From the NCBI GenBank assembly GCA_016213265.1, contig JACRBA010000180.1, forward strand, positions 1 through 59,384: a stretch of DNA of 59,384 nt. The letters are read 5' to 3'. Made by a program: the position numbers and the translations under genes. Below the pieces are notes generated by a model. It was not told the origin of the DNA and did not search any database. It worked only from the letters and a program-made list of their open reading frames with translations. This DNA is from Burkholderiales bacterium (GTDB lineage Bacteria > Pseudomonadota > Gammaproteobacteria > Burkholderiales > Burkholderiaceae_C). This document shows positions 9,927-18,609 of this stretch, one piece after another. Position 1 is the stretch's first letter. Each line of letters begins with the position of its first letter.

Positions 9927-11207
9927 TCACCAGGCCGCCACGGCGACCGCGGCGCCCACCGCCCCCGAGGCGGCGTAGGCCAACGCGATGCGGCGGCCGA
10001 ACGGCCAGCCCCCGGCCGTCCACGCGAACACCAGCTTGGACACCATGCCGCCGAGCGTGGCCAGCATCACGCCGACCAGCGGCACCACCGGGGCCGTGCC
10101 ACCCGCCGTCCACAGGCGGGTCATCGACACCACCACGGGGTCCACGTCCACCAGCCCCGACAGGGCCGTGACGGCGTACACGCCCGCATCGCCGAACCAG
10201 CGCTTGGCGGCCTCCACCCCCACCAGCACCGCCGCGAGCAGCAGCCCGAAGCCGAGCATGGTGCCCAGGTCGAACGGGGCCACGGGTTCGCCGTCCACCC
10301 GCGCGCCATCGGGGCCACGGTGCCGCCAGTGCCAGGCCGCGAAACCGGCCACGGTGAGCGAGCAGGCCCCCATCACCGGCGCCACGGCCCGCCCCATGGC
10401 CGGCTCCAGCGCCGCCACCACCACGGCCACCCGCAGGAACATCACCGCCGCGGCCGCCAGTGCGCCGGCGGCGGCGGGCTCCAGCAGGGCCGGCTCGGCG
10501 CGTGCCCGGCGGGCCAGGGTGAGCGTGGCCGCGGTGGAGGTGGCCAGGCCGCCGAGCAGCCCGGTGAGCAGCACGCCGCGGGTGGGGCCCGACATCCGCA
10601 TGGCCACATGGCCCGCGAGCGACAGGCCCGCCAGCAGCACCACCGCCCACCAGAGGCGGTAAGGGTTGAGCACGCCCCAGGGCCCCAGGCCCGCGTCGGG
10701 CAGCAGCGGCAGCACCACCACCGACAGCACGCCCATCTGCAGGCCGGCGCGCAGCTCCTGGTGCTGGATCAGGCGCAGCACGCCGTGCAACGCGCTCTTG
10801 TAGTCGAGCAGCACCACGGCCACGATGGCCGCGGCCAGTGCCGGCAGCACGTGGCCACTGGCCGCCAGCGCCGCGAGCCCGTAGGTGCACAGGGCGGCCA
10901 CCGCCGTGGTGGCGCTCAGCCCCGCGCCGCGCCGCACGGCCTCGCGCCAGGCCACGGCCATCAGCACCGCCAGGCCGAGCAGGCCCGCGGCCAGCGACGG
11001 CGCGGCGGCGCCGTCCAGGCTGGCCAGCGCGCCGCCCGTCAGGCCGATGAGGCTGAAGGTGCGCAGACCCGCGACACGGCTGCCTTCGGCGGCGTCGCGT
11101 GCGCTCCAGCCGCGCTCCAGCCCGAACAGCAGGCCGATGACGAGGGCGGCGGCCAGGCCGCCCAGGGGAGAAGGCAGGGTGAAGGTCTCGGTGTCCAAGC
11201 CACCCAT
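9927..11207 (-). CDS. MgtC/SapB-family membrane protein with DUF4010
   Basis: The 426-residue, highly hydrophobic protein has an N-terminal MgtC/SapB domain (GLLFGLERGWSAR near residue 25, TFSLIGLTGGALA near 50) and a C-terminal DUF4010 domain, together about a dozen membrane helices. MgtC links to magnesium limitation and acid or phagosome survival in pathogens; for the DUF4010-fused form no transport function is established. It is transcribed alone, opposite to its neighbours, and its stop lies 10 bases from that of the DksA-like gene. Confidence 0.88.
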   Translation of the reverse strand: MGGLDTETFTLPSPLGGLAAALVIGLLFGLERGWSARDAAEGSRVAGLRTFSLIGLTGGALASLDGAAAPSLAAGLLGLAVLMAVAWREAVRRGAGLSATTAVAALCTYGLAALAASGHVLPALAAAIVAVVLLDYKSALHGVLRLIQHQELRAGLQMGVLSVVVLPLLPDAGLGPWGVLNPYRLWWAVVLLAGLSLAGHVAMRMSGPTRGVLLTGLLGGLATSTAATLTLARRARAEPALLEPAAAGALAAAAVMFLRVAVVVAALEPAMGRAVAPVMGACSLTVAGFAAWHWRHRGPDGARVDGEPVAPFDLGTMLGFGLLLAAVLVGVEAAKRWFGDAGVYAVTALSGLVDVDPVVVSMTRLWTAGGTAPVVPLVGVMLATLGGMVSKLVFAWTAGGWPFGRRIALAYAASGAVGAAVAVAAW

Positions 11208-11339
11208 GATGCCGCAAGCGCGCCGGCCGGAGCCCCCACGGCGACGACGGATGAGGCGAAGCTGCTACGCTTGCCCGCTACCCGCCGCCTCCCTACATCC
11301 GCGGTGCGCCGCGCCGCCGGACCGCCGCCCCATTTCTGC

Positions 11340-12101
11340 GTGACGACTGCCCAGCACCTGGCCGTCCTGGACGACGAGCCCGACATCACCCACCTGCTTG
11401 CCGGTTATCTGCAGGCGCAGGGTTTCCGCGTGACCGAGCTGCACAACGGCCCGTCGCTGATGGCGCTCATGCGCCAGGACCCGCCCGCGCTGGTGCTGCT
11501 CGACCTGGGCCTGCCGGGCGAGGACGGCTTTTCCATCGCCCGCCAGCTGCGTGAGCACTGGCGCTGCGGCCTGGTCATCGTCACCGGCCGGGGCGACGCC
11601 ATCGACAAGGTGGTGGGCCTGGAGGTGGGCGCGGACGACTACGTGACCAAGCCCTTCGACCTGCGCGAGCTGCTGGCGCGCATCAAGGCCGTGCTGCGCC
11701 GCCTGGCGCCGGCGGGCGACACCGGCGCGGCGCCGGCGGTGGCAGCGCCCAGCGTGCCCGCTGGCGCACCCGTCGCCGTGCGCAGCACCCTGCGCTTCGA
11801 AGGCTGGACCCTGGACACCGCGGCGCGCCGGCTGCTCTCGCCGGCCGGCCAGGACGTGGTGCTCACGAGCGGCGAGTTCGACCTGCTGGCGGCCTTCGCC
11901 CAGCACCCGGGCCGGGTGCTCTCGCGCGACTTCCTGCTCGAGCAGACGCGCGGGCGCGAGGCGGGCCCCTTCGACCGCACCATCGACGTGCAGGTGGGCC
12001 GCCTGCGGCGCAAGCTCGACGACGACGCCGACCAACCCCAGCTCATCAAGTCGGTGCGTGGCGCCGGCTACCTGTTCGTGCCGCCCGTGACGGCCGGCTG
12101 A
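11340..12101 (+). CDS. OmpR/PhoB-family response regulator
   Basis: The 253-residue regulator has a receiver domain (acid pocket DDE at 11-13, phospho-acceptor Asp55 in LLDLGLPGEDG, Thr in VTGRG, Lys in TKPFD near 105) and a C-terminal winged helix (about 155-250, ending in the family motif RGAGYLF). The GTG at 11340 puts the receiver at the right distance from the N-terminus; the longer upstream frame is antisense to the MgtC-like gene. The hybrid kinase starts 9 bases after its stop and is its likely partner. Target genes are not visible. Confidence 0.92.
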   Translation: MTTAQHLAVLDDEPDITHLLAGYLQAQGFRVTELHNGPSLMALMRQDPPALVLLDLGLPGEDGFSIARQLREHWRCGLVIVTGRGDAIDKVVGLEVGADDYVTKPFDLRELLARIKAVLRRLAPAGDTGAAPAVAAPSVPAGAPVAVRSTLRFEGWTLDTAARRLLSPAGQDVVLTSGEFDLLAAFAQHPGRVLSRDFLLEQTRGREAGPFDRTIDVQVGRLRRKLDDDADQPQLIKSVRGAGYLFVPPVTAG

Positions 12102-12110
12102 AAGGCCGAC

Positions 12111-14249
12111 ATGCACAGCCGCCCCCCGGTGCCGCCCCTGCCCGACCCCGCAGCGGACGCCGCACCGGCGCCTGCGCTGCCGGTGGGGGTGGACCCCGAC
12201 GCGGTCTACCGCTCGCTGTTCACGGCCTACCCCGACGCCCTGCTGCTGGTCGACCAGGCCGGCACCATCAGCCTGGCGAACCCCGCTGCCGCCCTGCTGC
12301 TGGGTTATGACGTGCAGGAGCTGATCGGTCTGAGCGTCGAGGCCCTGGTGCCCGACAGCATCCGCCCGCGCCACGCCGCCTACCGCGAGGCCTATGGCCG
12401 CTCCCCGCGCGCCCGGCCCATGGGCACGACCGACATGGACCTGGTGGCCCGTCGCAAGGACGGCACCGAGGTCGTGGTGGAGATCGCCCTGTCGCCGCTG
12501 CAGTCGCAGGGCCTGCCCTTCGTGGTGGCGGCCATCCGCGACGTGGGCGCCTACCCGCGCGTGAAGCAGGCCCTGCAACGGGCCCGCTACAGCGAGCACC
12601 TGGCCCAGTTCAGCCGCCAGGCGGTGGACACGCGCAGCCCGCAGCAACTGCTGGAGCAGGTGCCGGCCATCGCCGCGCAGGCGCTGCAGGTGGAGATGGC
12701 GGTGCTGTTCATGCTGGACGAGGACCGGCAGCAGTTCCGCGTGGCCGCCTGTGCGGGCGACCTGCCCATGGAACGCCCGGGCGACCGCGTGCCCAACCGG
12801 CCCGACACGCCGCCCGGCTTCGTGGTGCACGAGGGCAAGCCGGTGGCCATCGCCGACTACCGCACGGAGCAGCGCTACGCGGTCCCGGCGTCGTACCTGC
12901 AGGCCGGGCTGGTGAGTGCCCTGGCGGTACCGCTGTTCGACCGCGGCCGGGCCATCGGCGCGCTGGCCGTGCGCTCGCGCGCCGCCCAGCGCTTCGGCGA
13001 GGAGGAGAAGCGCTTCCTCGAATCGCTGTCCAACCAGCTGGCCACCAGCCTGCAGCGCGCGCATTCCGAAGACGCGTTGCACCACGCCCAGCGCCTCGAA
13101 TCCGTGGGCCAGCTCACCGGCGGCATCGCGCACGACTTCAACAACCTGCTGACCGTCATCCAGGGCAACCTGCAGGTGCTGGAGGACCGGCCCGCCCTGG
13201 CCGCCGACGCCGGCGCGCCGCCCCTGGTGGCCGCCGCGCTGCGCGCCACCCGCCGCGCCGCCGAGCTGACGAGCAAGCTGCTCGCCTTCGCCCGGCGCCA
13301 GGTGCTGCAGCCCAACGCGGTGGACGTGTCGGCCATGGTGTCGTCGCTCGCCGACATGCTGCGCCGCACGCTGGACCAGCGCATCCGCATCGAGGCCGAG
13401 GTCGCGCCCGGCTGCCCGCCGGTGATGGCCGACCCCGGCCAGCTCGAGTCGGCGCTGCTGAACATCGCCATCAATGCCCGCGACGCCATGCCCGATGGCG
13501 GCACGCTGCGCTTCCGGGCCGAGCCCGTGCAGCGCCTGCCCGAGGGCGTGGGCCGCGAGCTGGGCGACCCGAGCGCGCGCCATGAGCACTTCGTCGCGCT
13601 GCAGGTGATCGACAACGGCACCGGCATGCCCGACGCGGTGAAGGAGCGCGCCTTCGAGCCCTTCTTCACCACCAAGGGCGCGGGCCGCGGCACGGGCCTG
13701 GGCCTGTCCACGGTGTACGGCTTCGTCAAGCAGTCCAACGGCGCCATCGCCATCGACAGCGCGCCGGGCGCGGGCACCACGGTGACGCTGTACATCCCCC
13801 AGCCCTGGCATGCCGCGGGCAGCGAGGCGGCAGAGGGCGGCGCGGCCAGCCACGTGCTGCCGCCGGGGCTGAAGGTGCTGCTCGTCGAGGACGACGGCGA
13901 GGTGCGCAAGGTGGTGCGGGCCTTTCTCACCGGCCTGGGCTGCGAGGTGACGGCCGCGGCCAGCGGCGAGCAGGCCCTGCTGCTGCTGGGCGCGAGCCAG
14001 GCCCATGACCTGCTGCTCACCGACATCGCGCTCGGGCCCGGCATGCGCGGCACGGCGCTCGCGGCGGAGGCCCAGCGCCGGCTGCCCCGGCTGGCCGTGC
14101 TGCTGATGTCGGGCTTCTCGCAGGAGCTGCTGGACGCCGACCGCGACTCCCCTCAGCACTGGGAGCTGTTGCGCAAGCCCTATGGCCGCGGCGAGCTGGC
14201 CGCCGCCATGGCGCGCGCGATCGCTGCCGCGCGCAGCGCCGGCGGCTGA
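12111..14249 (+). CDS. Hybrid sensor histidine kinase, PAS-GAF-HisKA-HATPase-REC
   Basis: The 712-residue protein has no membrane segment, so it is probably cytosolic. Domains in order are PAS (about 35-150), GAF (about 165-320), HisKA with phospho-acceptor His341 (GGIAHDFNN), HATPase (N box [14 protein letters not shown], G boxes around DNGTG and GLGLST) and a C-terminal receiver with Asp638 (LTDIAL). No heme- or flavin-binding signature stands out in PAS or GAF. It is paired with the response regulator just upstream. A receiver on the kinase normally calls for an HPt protein, and none is encoded in the window. Confidence 0.92.
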   Translation: MHSRPPVPPLPDPAADAAPAPALPVGVDPDAVYRSLFTAYPDALLLVDQAGTISLANPAAALLLGYDVQELIGLSVEALVPDSIRPRHAAYREAYGRSPRARPMGTTDMDLVARRKDGTEVVVEIALSPLQSQGLPFVVAAIRDVGAYPRVKQALQRARYSEHLAQFSRQAVDTRSPQQLLEQVPAIAAQALQVEMAVLFMLDEDRQQFRVAACAGDLPMERPGDRVPNRPDTPPGFVVHEGKPVAIADYRTEQRYAVPASYLQAGLVSALAVPLFDRGRAIGALAVRSRAAQRFGEEEKRFLESLSNQLATSLQRAHSEDALHHAQRLESVGQLTGGIAHDFNNLLTVIQGNLQVLEDRPALAADAGAPPLVAAALRATRRAAELTSKLLAFARRQVLQPNAVDVSAMVSSLADMLRRTLDQRIRIEAEVAPGCPPVMADPGQLESALLNIAINARDAMPDGGTLRFRAEPVQRLPEGVGRELGDPSARHEHFVALQVIDNGTGMPDAVKERAFEPFFTTKGAGRGTGLGLSTVYGFVKQSNGAIAIDSAPGAGTTVTLYIPQPWHAAGSEAAEGGAASHVLPPGLKVLLVEDDGEVRKVVRAFLTGLGCEVTAAASGEQALLLLGASQAHDLLLTDIALGPGMRGTALAAEAQRRLPRLAVLLMSGFSQELLDADRDSPQHWELLRKPYGRGELAAAMARAIAAARSAGG

Positions 14250-14281
14250 GCCGGGCCGCGGCGATGCCGCCGCACGCCCCC

Positions 14282-16915
14282 TCAGATGGCCAGCGCGGGC
14301 TCCTCGCCGGCCGGCAGGCCGTGGCCGCCCGCCCGCTGCATCAGCGCCTGCAGCGCCGAGGCGGGCATGGGCCGGCCGAAGTACCAGCCCTGCAGTTCGT
14401 CGCAGCCCTGGCGGCGCAGGTGATCGGCCTGCTCGGCCGTTTCCACCCCCTCGGCCACCACGTGCAGGCGCAGCCGGTGGGCCAGGGCGATGATGCCGTC
14501 GACCAGTGCCGCCCCCTCGGGCCCCAGCTCGATGCGATGCACGAAGGCGCGGTCGATCTTCAAGGTGTCGATGGGGAAACGGTGCAGGTAGCCCAGGCTG
14601 GAATAGCCGGTGCCGAAGTCGTCCAGCGCCACGCAGACACCCAGCGCCTGGATGCGACGCAAGGCCACTTCCGCCTCGCCCGCCCGCTCGACCAGCGCGC
14701 TTTCCGTGAGCTCCACCTGCAGGCAGCGCGGCGGCACCTCATGCCGCTGCAGCGCGGCCGCGAGCACGTCGGGCAGGTCCCCGGAGGCGAACTGGCGCGC
14801 TGACACGTTCACCGCCACCTGCGGGGCGGGCAGGCCCGCGTCGAGCCAGGCGCGGATCTGGCGGCAGGCCTCGTCGATCACCCAGCCGCCGATGGCGTGG
14901 ATGAGCCCCATGCGTTCGGCCAGCGGCACGAAGACCGACGGCGGCACCATCTCGCCGCCCGGGCGTTCCCAGCGCAGCAGCGCCTCCACGCCGGCCACCT
15001 GCCCATCGGACGCGTGCACCTTGGGCTGGTAGTGCAGGCTGAACTCGGCGCGGCCCAGCGCGCGGCTGAGCGCGGCCTCCAGGTCGAGCCGGGCCATGGC
15101 CTCGGCGTGCAGGTCGCCGGTGTAGAAACGGAAGCGGTTGCGGCCGTCGTCCTTGGCGCGGAACATGGCCGCGTCCGCGTCGCGCAGCAGCTCCACCGCC
15201 GTGGCCCCCCGGTCGTCGGGGTGCAGGCTCACGCCGATGCTGGCCGTGACATAGGCCTCGCGGCCGCCGGCCAGGCGCAGCGGCTCGCCCACCGCGCGCA
15301 GCAGCGCCTGGGCCACCATCACCACCTCGTCGGTGTCGGCCACCGATTCGAGCAGCACCAGGAACTCGTCGCCGCCCAGCCGGCCCAGGGTGTCACCCTC
15401 GCGCAGCCGGCCACGCAGGCGCGCGGCCATGCGCACGAGCAGCTCGTCGCCCGCCGGGTGGCCCAGGCTGTCGTTGACGGTCTTGAAGCCATCCAGGTCG
15501 ATGTACAGCACGGCCAGCCGCCCGCCCACGCGGGCACGCCGCTCCATGGCGCGCTCCAGCGTGTCCTGCAGCTGCAGCCGGTTGGGCAGGCCGGTCAGCG
15601 GGTCGTAGCGGGCCAGCCGCTCCAGCTCGGCCTCGCTGCGCTTGATGCGCGTGATGTCGGTGAACACGCCGACATAGTTCTGCACCTGGCCGGCGTCGTC
15701 GCGCACGGCGCTGATCGTCAGCCACTCGGGGTACACCTCGCCACTGCAGCGGCGATTCCAGATCTCGCCCTGCCAGTGGCCCTGGCGGCGCAGCTGGCCC
15801 CACATGTCGGCGTAGAAAGCCGCGTCCTGGCGCCCCGACGAGAGCATGGCCGGCGTGCGGCCCACGACCGCCGACGCGGCATAGCCCGTGATGTCGCTGA
15901 AGGCCCGGTTGACCGCCAGGATGGTGGAGTCGGCGGCGGTGATGATCACGCCGTCGCGCGTGTTCTCGAAGGCCAGCGCCCACTGGCGCCGGGTGTCGTC
16001 GGCGCGGCGACGCTCGGTGATGTCGCGGCTGATGCCGAACGCGCCGATGAGCTGGCCCTGCGCATCATGCAGGGGGCCGAAGGTGTCGAGCAGCCAGCGC
16101 GGGCCGTCGTCGCCGTCGAGCCGGGTCTCGCCCTGGATGGCGGCGGCGCCGCTGCGCAGGCCGTCTATCGCCTCGCGCCAGCGGCGCGCCAGTGCCGCGG
16201 GGAGCACCTGCTCCACGGGCAGGCCGTCGGGGGCGGCGGTGGCCAGCGTGGCCTGCGCGCGCACCCTCGCATTGGCGAACAGGCAGCGCCCCTGAGTGTC
16301 GAAGGCATAGACCAGGTCGGGCGTGGCGTTGCACAGGCCATCGAGCAGTTGCAGCGCCTGCAGCCGCTCGCTGGCGCTGCGGCGGTCCTGGCGCAGGCGC
16401 CGCATGCGCTGGCGCTGTACCCACAGCGCGGCCGCCCCGGCCGCCAGCGCAAGCACCAGCGCATCCACCGCGAGCACCCAGCCCGCGTGGGCCATCGCGT
16501 CACCCTCCACCCGGGCGCGCGGGTAGGAGATGCGCAGCTGCCAGTCACTGCCCGGCACCGGCACGGCGTGCGAGTACACCAGCTCGGCCGAGGGCGGGGG
16601 CAAGGGCGCCCCCTCGGACGTCAGCTCCACCCGCGCGTCGCCGCCCGAGGCCGGCACCGCGAGCAGCAGCTCGCGGGCGGCACTCTGCGAGGGATCCCCG
16701 AGGGCATCCAGGTCGGCGCCACCCAGGGCCTGCGCCTTCAGCCGGGCAATGGTGTCGAGCTGGTCCAGCCATTCGTCGCGCGCCAGCCGCGCGCTGGACC
16801 ACGCACCCAGCACGCCGGCCAGGACGATCAACACGGCGATCGGGCCCAGCACCCACACCCACCCCCGGGCGGAGACGGAGGAAGGAGCGTGCGAGCCCGT
16901 CGCCGCAGGCGTCAC
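14282..16915 (-). CDS. Membrane PAS-PAS-GGDEF-EAL c-di-GMP protein
   Basis: The 877-residue protein has two membrane helices (about 19-40 and 145-165) flanking a roughly 100-residue periplasmic sensor region, two PAS domains (about 195-310 and 325-430), GGDEF (RLGGDEF intact, about 511) and EAL (VEALLRW intact near 641, DDFGTGYSSL and EGVET present). Both active sites look complete, so it may make and break cyclic di-GMP. A GTG at 16915 overlaps the stop of the FNR-like gene (GTGA), so the two are translationally coupled. Reading further upstream runs through the FNR-like gene in another frame and is not real. Confidence 0.9.
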   Translation of the reverse strand: MTPAATGSHAPSSVSARGWVWVLGPIAVLIVLAGVLGAWSSARLARDEWLDQLDTIARLKAQALGGADLDALGDPSQSAARELLLAVPASGGDARVELTSEGAPLPPPSAELVYSHAVPVPGSDWQLRISYPRARVEGDAMAHAGWVLAVDALVLALAAGAAALWVQRQRMRRLRQDRRSASERLQALQLLDGLCNATPDLVYAFDTQGRCLFANARVRAQATLATAAPDGLPVEQVLPAALARRWREAIDGLRSGAAAIQGETRLDGDDGPRWLLDTFGPLHDAQGQLIGAFGISRDITERRRADDTRRQWALAFENTRDGVIITAADSTILAVNRAFSDITGYAASAVVGRTPAMLSSGRQDAAFYADMWGQLRRQGHWQGEIWNRRCSGEVYPEWLTISAVRDDAGQVQNYVGVFTDITRIKRSEAELERLARYDPLTGLPNRLQLQDTLERAMERRARVGGRLAVLYIDLDGFKTVNDSLGHPAGDELLVRMAARLRGRLREGDTLGRLGGDEFLVLLESVADTDEVVMVAQALLRAVGEPLRLAGGREAYVTASIGVSLHPDDRGATAVELLRDADAAMFRAKDDGRNRFRFYTGDLHAEAMARLDLEAALSRALGRAEFSLHYQPKVHASDGQVAGVEALLRWERPGGEMVPPSVFVPLAERMGLIHAIGGWVIDEACRQIRAWLDAGLPAPQVAVNVSARQFASGDLPDVLAAALQRHEVPPRCLQVELTESALVERAGEAEVALRRIQALGVCVALDDFGTGYSSLGYLHRFPIDTLKIDRAFVHRIELGPEGAALVDGIIALAHRLRLHVVAEGVETAEQADHLRRQGCDELQGWYFGRPMPASALQALMQRAGGHGLPAGEEPALAI

Positions 16916-17712
16916 TGCAGCACCGTCGGGGTGGGCGCCAGGCTGTGCTGCACGAAGGCGGCCAGGGCGTCCACATCGGGGATGTGCACGTCGCGGCGGC
17001 CCTTCTCGGTGAAGCGGATCAGTTCCTGGCGGGCCAGTCGCGACAGGGCGCGGCTGACGGTCTCCAGCGTCATGCCCAGGTAGTTGCCGATCTCGGCACG
17101 GGTCATGCGCAGGGTGATCTGGTCGGTGCGCAAGCCGCGCTTGGCCAGCGAATCGGCCCAGTAGCGCAGGAAGTCGGCCACGCGGGCGTCGGCCGGCAGC
17201 GAGCACACGCTCATCAGCGAGTCGCGGTCGCGGGCGATCTCGCGGCTCATGGCCTCGTGCAGCACGCGCAGCAGGGCCGGGCGGTTGGCGCAGGCCGCCA
17301 GCACCTCGTCGTAGCGCAGCACCCAGACCTCGCCGGTGTCCATGGCCACGGCGTCGCAGGCGTACAGGCCGGAGGCGATGCCGTCGAAGCCCATCCAGTC
17401 GCCACGGAACTTCAGCGCCACCACCTGCTCGCGGCCATCGGCCGACAGGTTCACCAGCTTGAACAGGCCGGAGTTCATCACGTAGAGGTGGCTGAACGCC
17501 TCGCCCGCCTGGTAGATGCGCTCACCGGCCCGCACCAGGCGGCGCTGCGGCATGAGCTGGTCGTGCACCAGCTTGAGCATGTCGGCGATGGCCTGGCCGG
17601 CACGCTGGTTCTCCTCGGCCGCGCGGCTGCGACCGGCGCCCTGCATGGCGCTCGCGGCAGCGGCGGCGGTGGCGGTGGCGCTGGCGGCGGCGGGGGTGGT
17701 GTGCATCAGCAT
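16912..17712 (-). CDS. FNR-like Crp-family regulator lacking FNR cluster cysteines
   Basis: The 266-residue regulator has an Ala-rich N-terminal tail (about 1-35), a cyclic-nucleotide-type beta-roll (about 55-150) and a C-terminal helix-turn-helix (about 200-225). The stretch from GFDGIASG onward follows E. coli FNR closely, and the recognition helix keeps Glu217, Ser220 and Arg221 of ETVSR, the residues that read TTGAT-N4-ATCAA. The N-terminal cysteine cluster of FNR is absent, so a 4Fe-4S oxygen sensor is unlikely; Dnr-like signals (NO or heme) or constitutive binding are alternatives. Coupled to the GGDEF-EAL gene. Confidence 0.9.
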   Translation of the reverse strand: MLMHTTPAAASATATAAAAASAMQGAGRSRAAEENQRAGQAIADMLKLVHDQLMPQRRLVRAGERIYQAGEAFSHLYVMNSGLFKLVNLSADGREQVVALKFRGDWMGFDGIASGLYACDAVAMDTGEVWVLRYDEVLAACANRPALLRVLHEAMSREIARDRDSLMSVCSLPADARVADFLRYWADSLAKRGLRTDQITLRMTRAEIGNYLGMTLETVSRALSRLARQELIRFTEKGRRDVHIPDVDALAAFVQHSLAPTPTVLQ

Positions 17713-17864
17713 GGCGTCGGGCTCCGGGCGGGTGGCGTACTGTTCGAGTGATCAGCACTGTAGGAAGCCAGGAACAACGGCGTGCCAACGGCGAGCGTCG
17801 CTGCGTAACGCTCGGTCAACCGTGGGTAACCGGCATGTATCAGCACAAGGGACGCCCGCATGCG

Positions 17865-17905
17865 TTGACGGCCATCAAAGCCGCGGCATGGGGCCCCGGT
17901 AGTCT
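17865..17905 (+). promoter_or_regulatory. FNR-type promoter of the carbamoyltransferase-like gene
   Basis: TTGACGGCCATCAA at 17865-17878 is the best TTGAY-N4-RTCAA match in the window. TAGTCT at 17900-17905 is the same -10-like hexamer as at the first promoter, again 28.5 bp from the box centre, and the start codon is 44 bases further on. The site lies in the divergent spacer next to the FNR-like gene itself. Confidence 0.65.
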
Positions 17906-17948
17906 TGCCAACTGTGTCGTGGCGCCTTCCGGGCCCCGACGCAGCCCC

Positions 17949-18467
17949 ATGCCGTTCACCCCTTCCTCCGCCCTCCCCGCCGCCCTGGACACGATGTCCG
18001 ACGCCGACCGCCAGCACCTGGCGGCCTCGGCCGCCACGCTCATGCGGCAGGCCCGTGAAGGGGTGGCCACCCAGCCGCTGCGCGGCCGCAACCTGGGCCT
18101 GGTGTGCGAGGACGACGCGAGCGAGGCGGCCAGCCGCTTCGAGCGGGCGGCCACCACGCTGGGCGCCCACGTGGTGCGCATCCGCCCCAGCGTGGCCGGG
18201 CTGGATGACGAGGCCGCGCTGCCTCAGACGGCGCGCGTGCTGGGCCGCCTGTACGACGCCATCGAGTGCCAGGGGCTGCCACCCGCGACCGTGGCGCAGA
18301 TCCGCCGCCACGCAGGCGTGCCGGTCTACGACGGCCTGGGTGGCCTCGGCAACACGGCGCGCACCGTGGCGGCCATGCTGGGCCCGGTCACGGACTCGCC
18401 CCCTGGCACCGAGCTGGAAAGCGACGCCTACGTGCTGCAGGCGCTGCTCGTCGGCAGCGTGGGCTGA
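17949..18467 (+). CDS. Orphan carbamoyltransferase N-domain-like protein
   Basis: The 172-residue protein resembles only the carbamoyl-phosphate domain of ornithine/aspartate carbamoyltransferases: LRGRNLGLVCE (about 45), an ERAATTLGAHV helix (about 65), TARVLGRLYDAIE (about 94) and VPVYDGLGG (about 124) line up with the family order. The carbamoyl-phosphate motif STRTR is replaced by DDASEA, and the HPxQ motif by GNTAR, so catalysis is very unlikely. There is no ornithine-binding half. The ATG at 17949 follows a strong FNR-type promoter. A regulatory or metabolite-sensing role is a guess. Confidence 0.75.
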   Translation: MPFTPSSALPAALDTMSDADRQHLAASAATLMRQAREGVATQPLRGRNLGLVCEDDASEAASRFERAATTLGAHVVRIRPSVAGLDDEAALPQTARVLGRLYDAIECQGLPPATVAQIRRHAGVPVYDGLGGLGNTARTVAAMLGPVTDSPPGTELESDAYVLQALLVGSVG

Positions 18468-18554
18468 GTCCTCGCCCGGCGCGCCGACGCGGTCGCTGAG
18501 GGCGGGTGGCGTGTGCATGGTGCCGCAAGGTAGCGGCCACGCGGCCCGCCCATC

Positions 18555-18583
18555 TTGACTCAGATCATCTTGACCTGCGTCAG
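18555..18583. promoter_or_regulatory. Tandem FNR-like sites between convergent genes
   Basis: TTGACTCAGATCAT (18555-18568) and TTGACCTGCGTCAG (18570-18583) sit side by side, 15 bp centre to centre. Each is one base from a full TTGAY-N4-RTCAA site. They lie between the ends of two convergent genes, so no protein gene is correctly placed to use them. On the minus strand a weak TACCTT hexamer at 18532-18527 is 29.5 bp from the first site's centre. Confidence 0.45.
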
Positions 18584-18609
18584 GCGGGCGACATCGGCCG
18601 CCGACAGCC

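Noticed and set aside
10320..11339. Upstream extension of the response regulator frame
   Set aside because: It is antisense to the MgtC/DUF4010 gene, low-complexity, and the receiver domain starts properly at the GTG at 11340.
17706..18518. Long minus-strand open frame opposite the carbamoyltransferase-like gene
   Set aside because: Composition is His/Gln/Gly-rich shadow sequence with no motif, while the plus-strand frame shows an ordered carbamoyltransferase-domain pattern.
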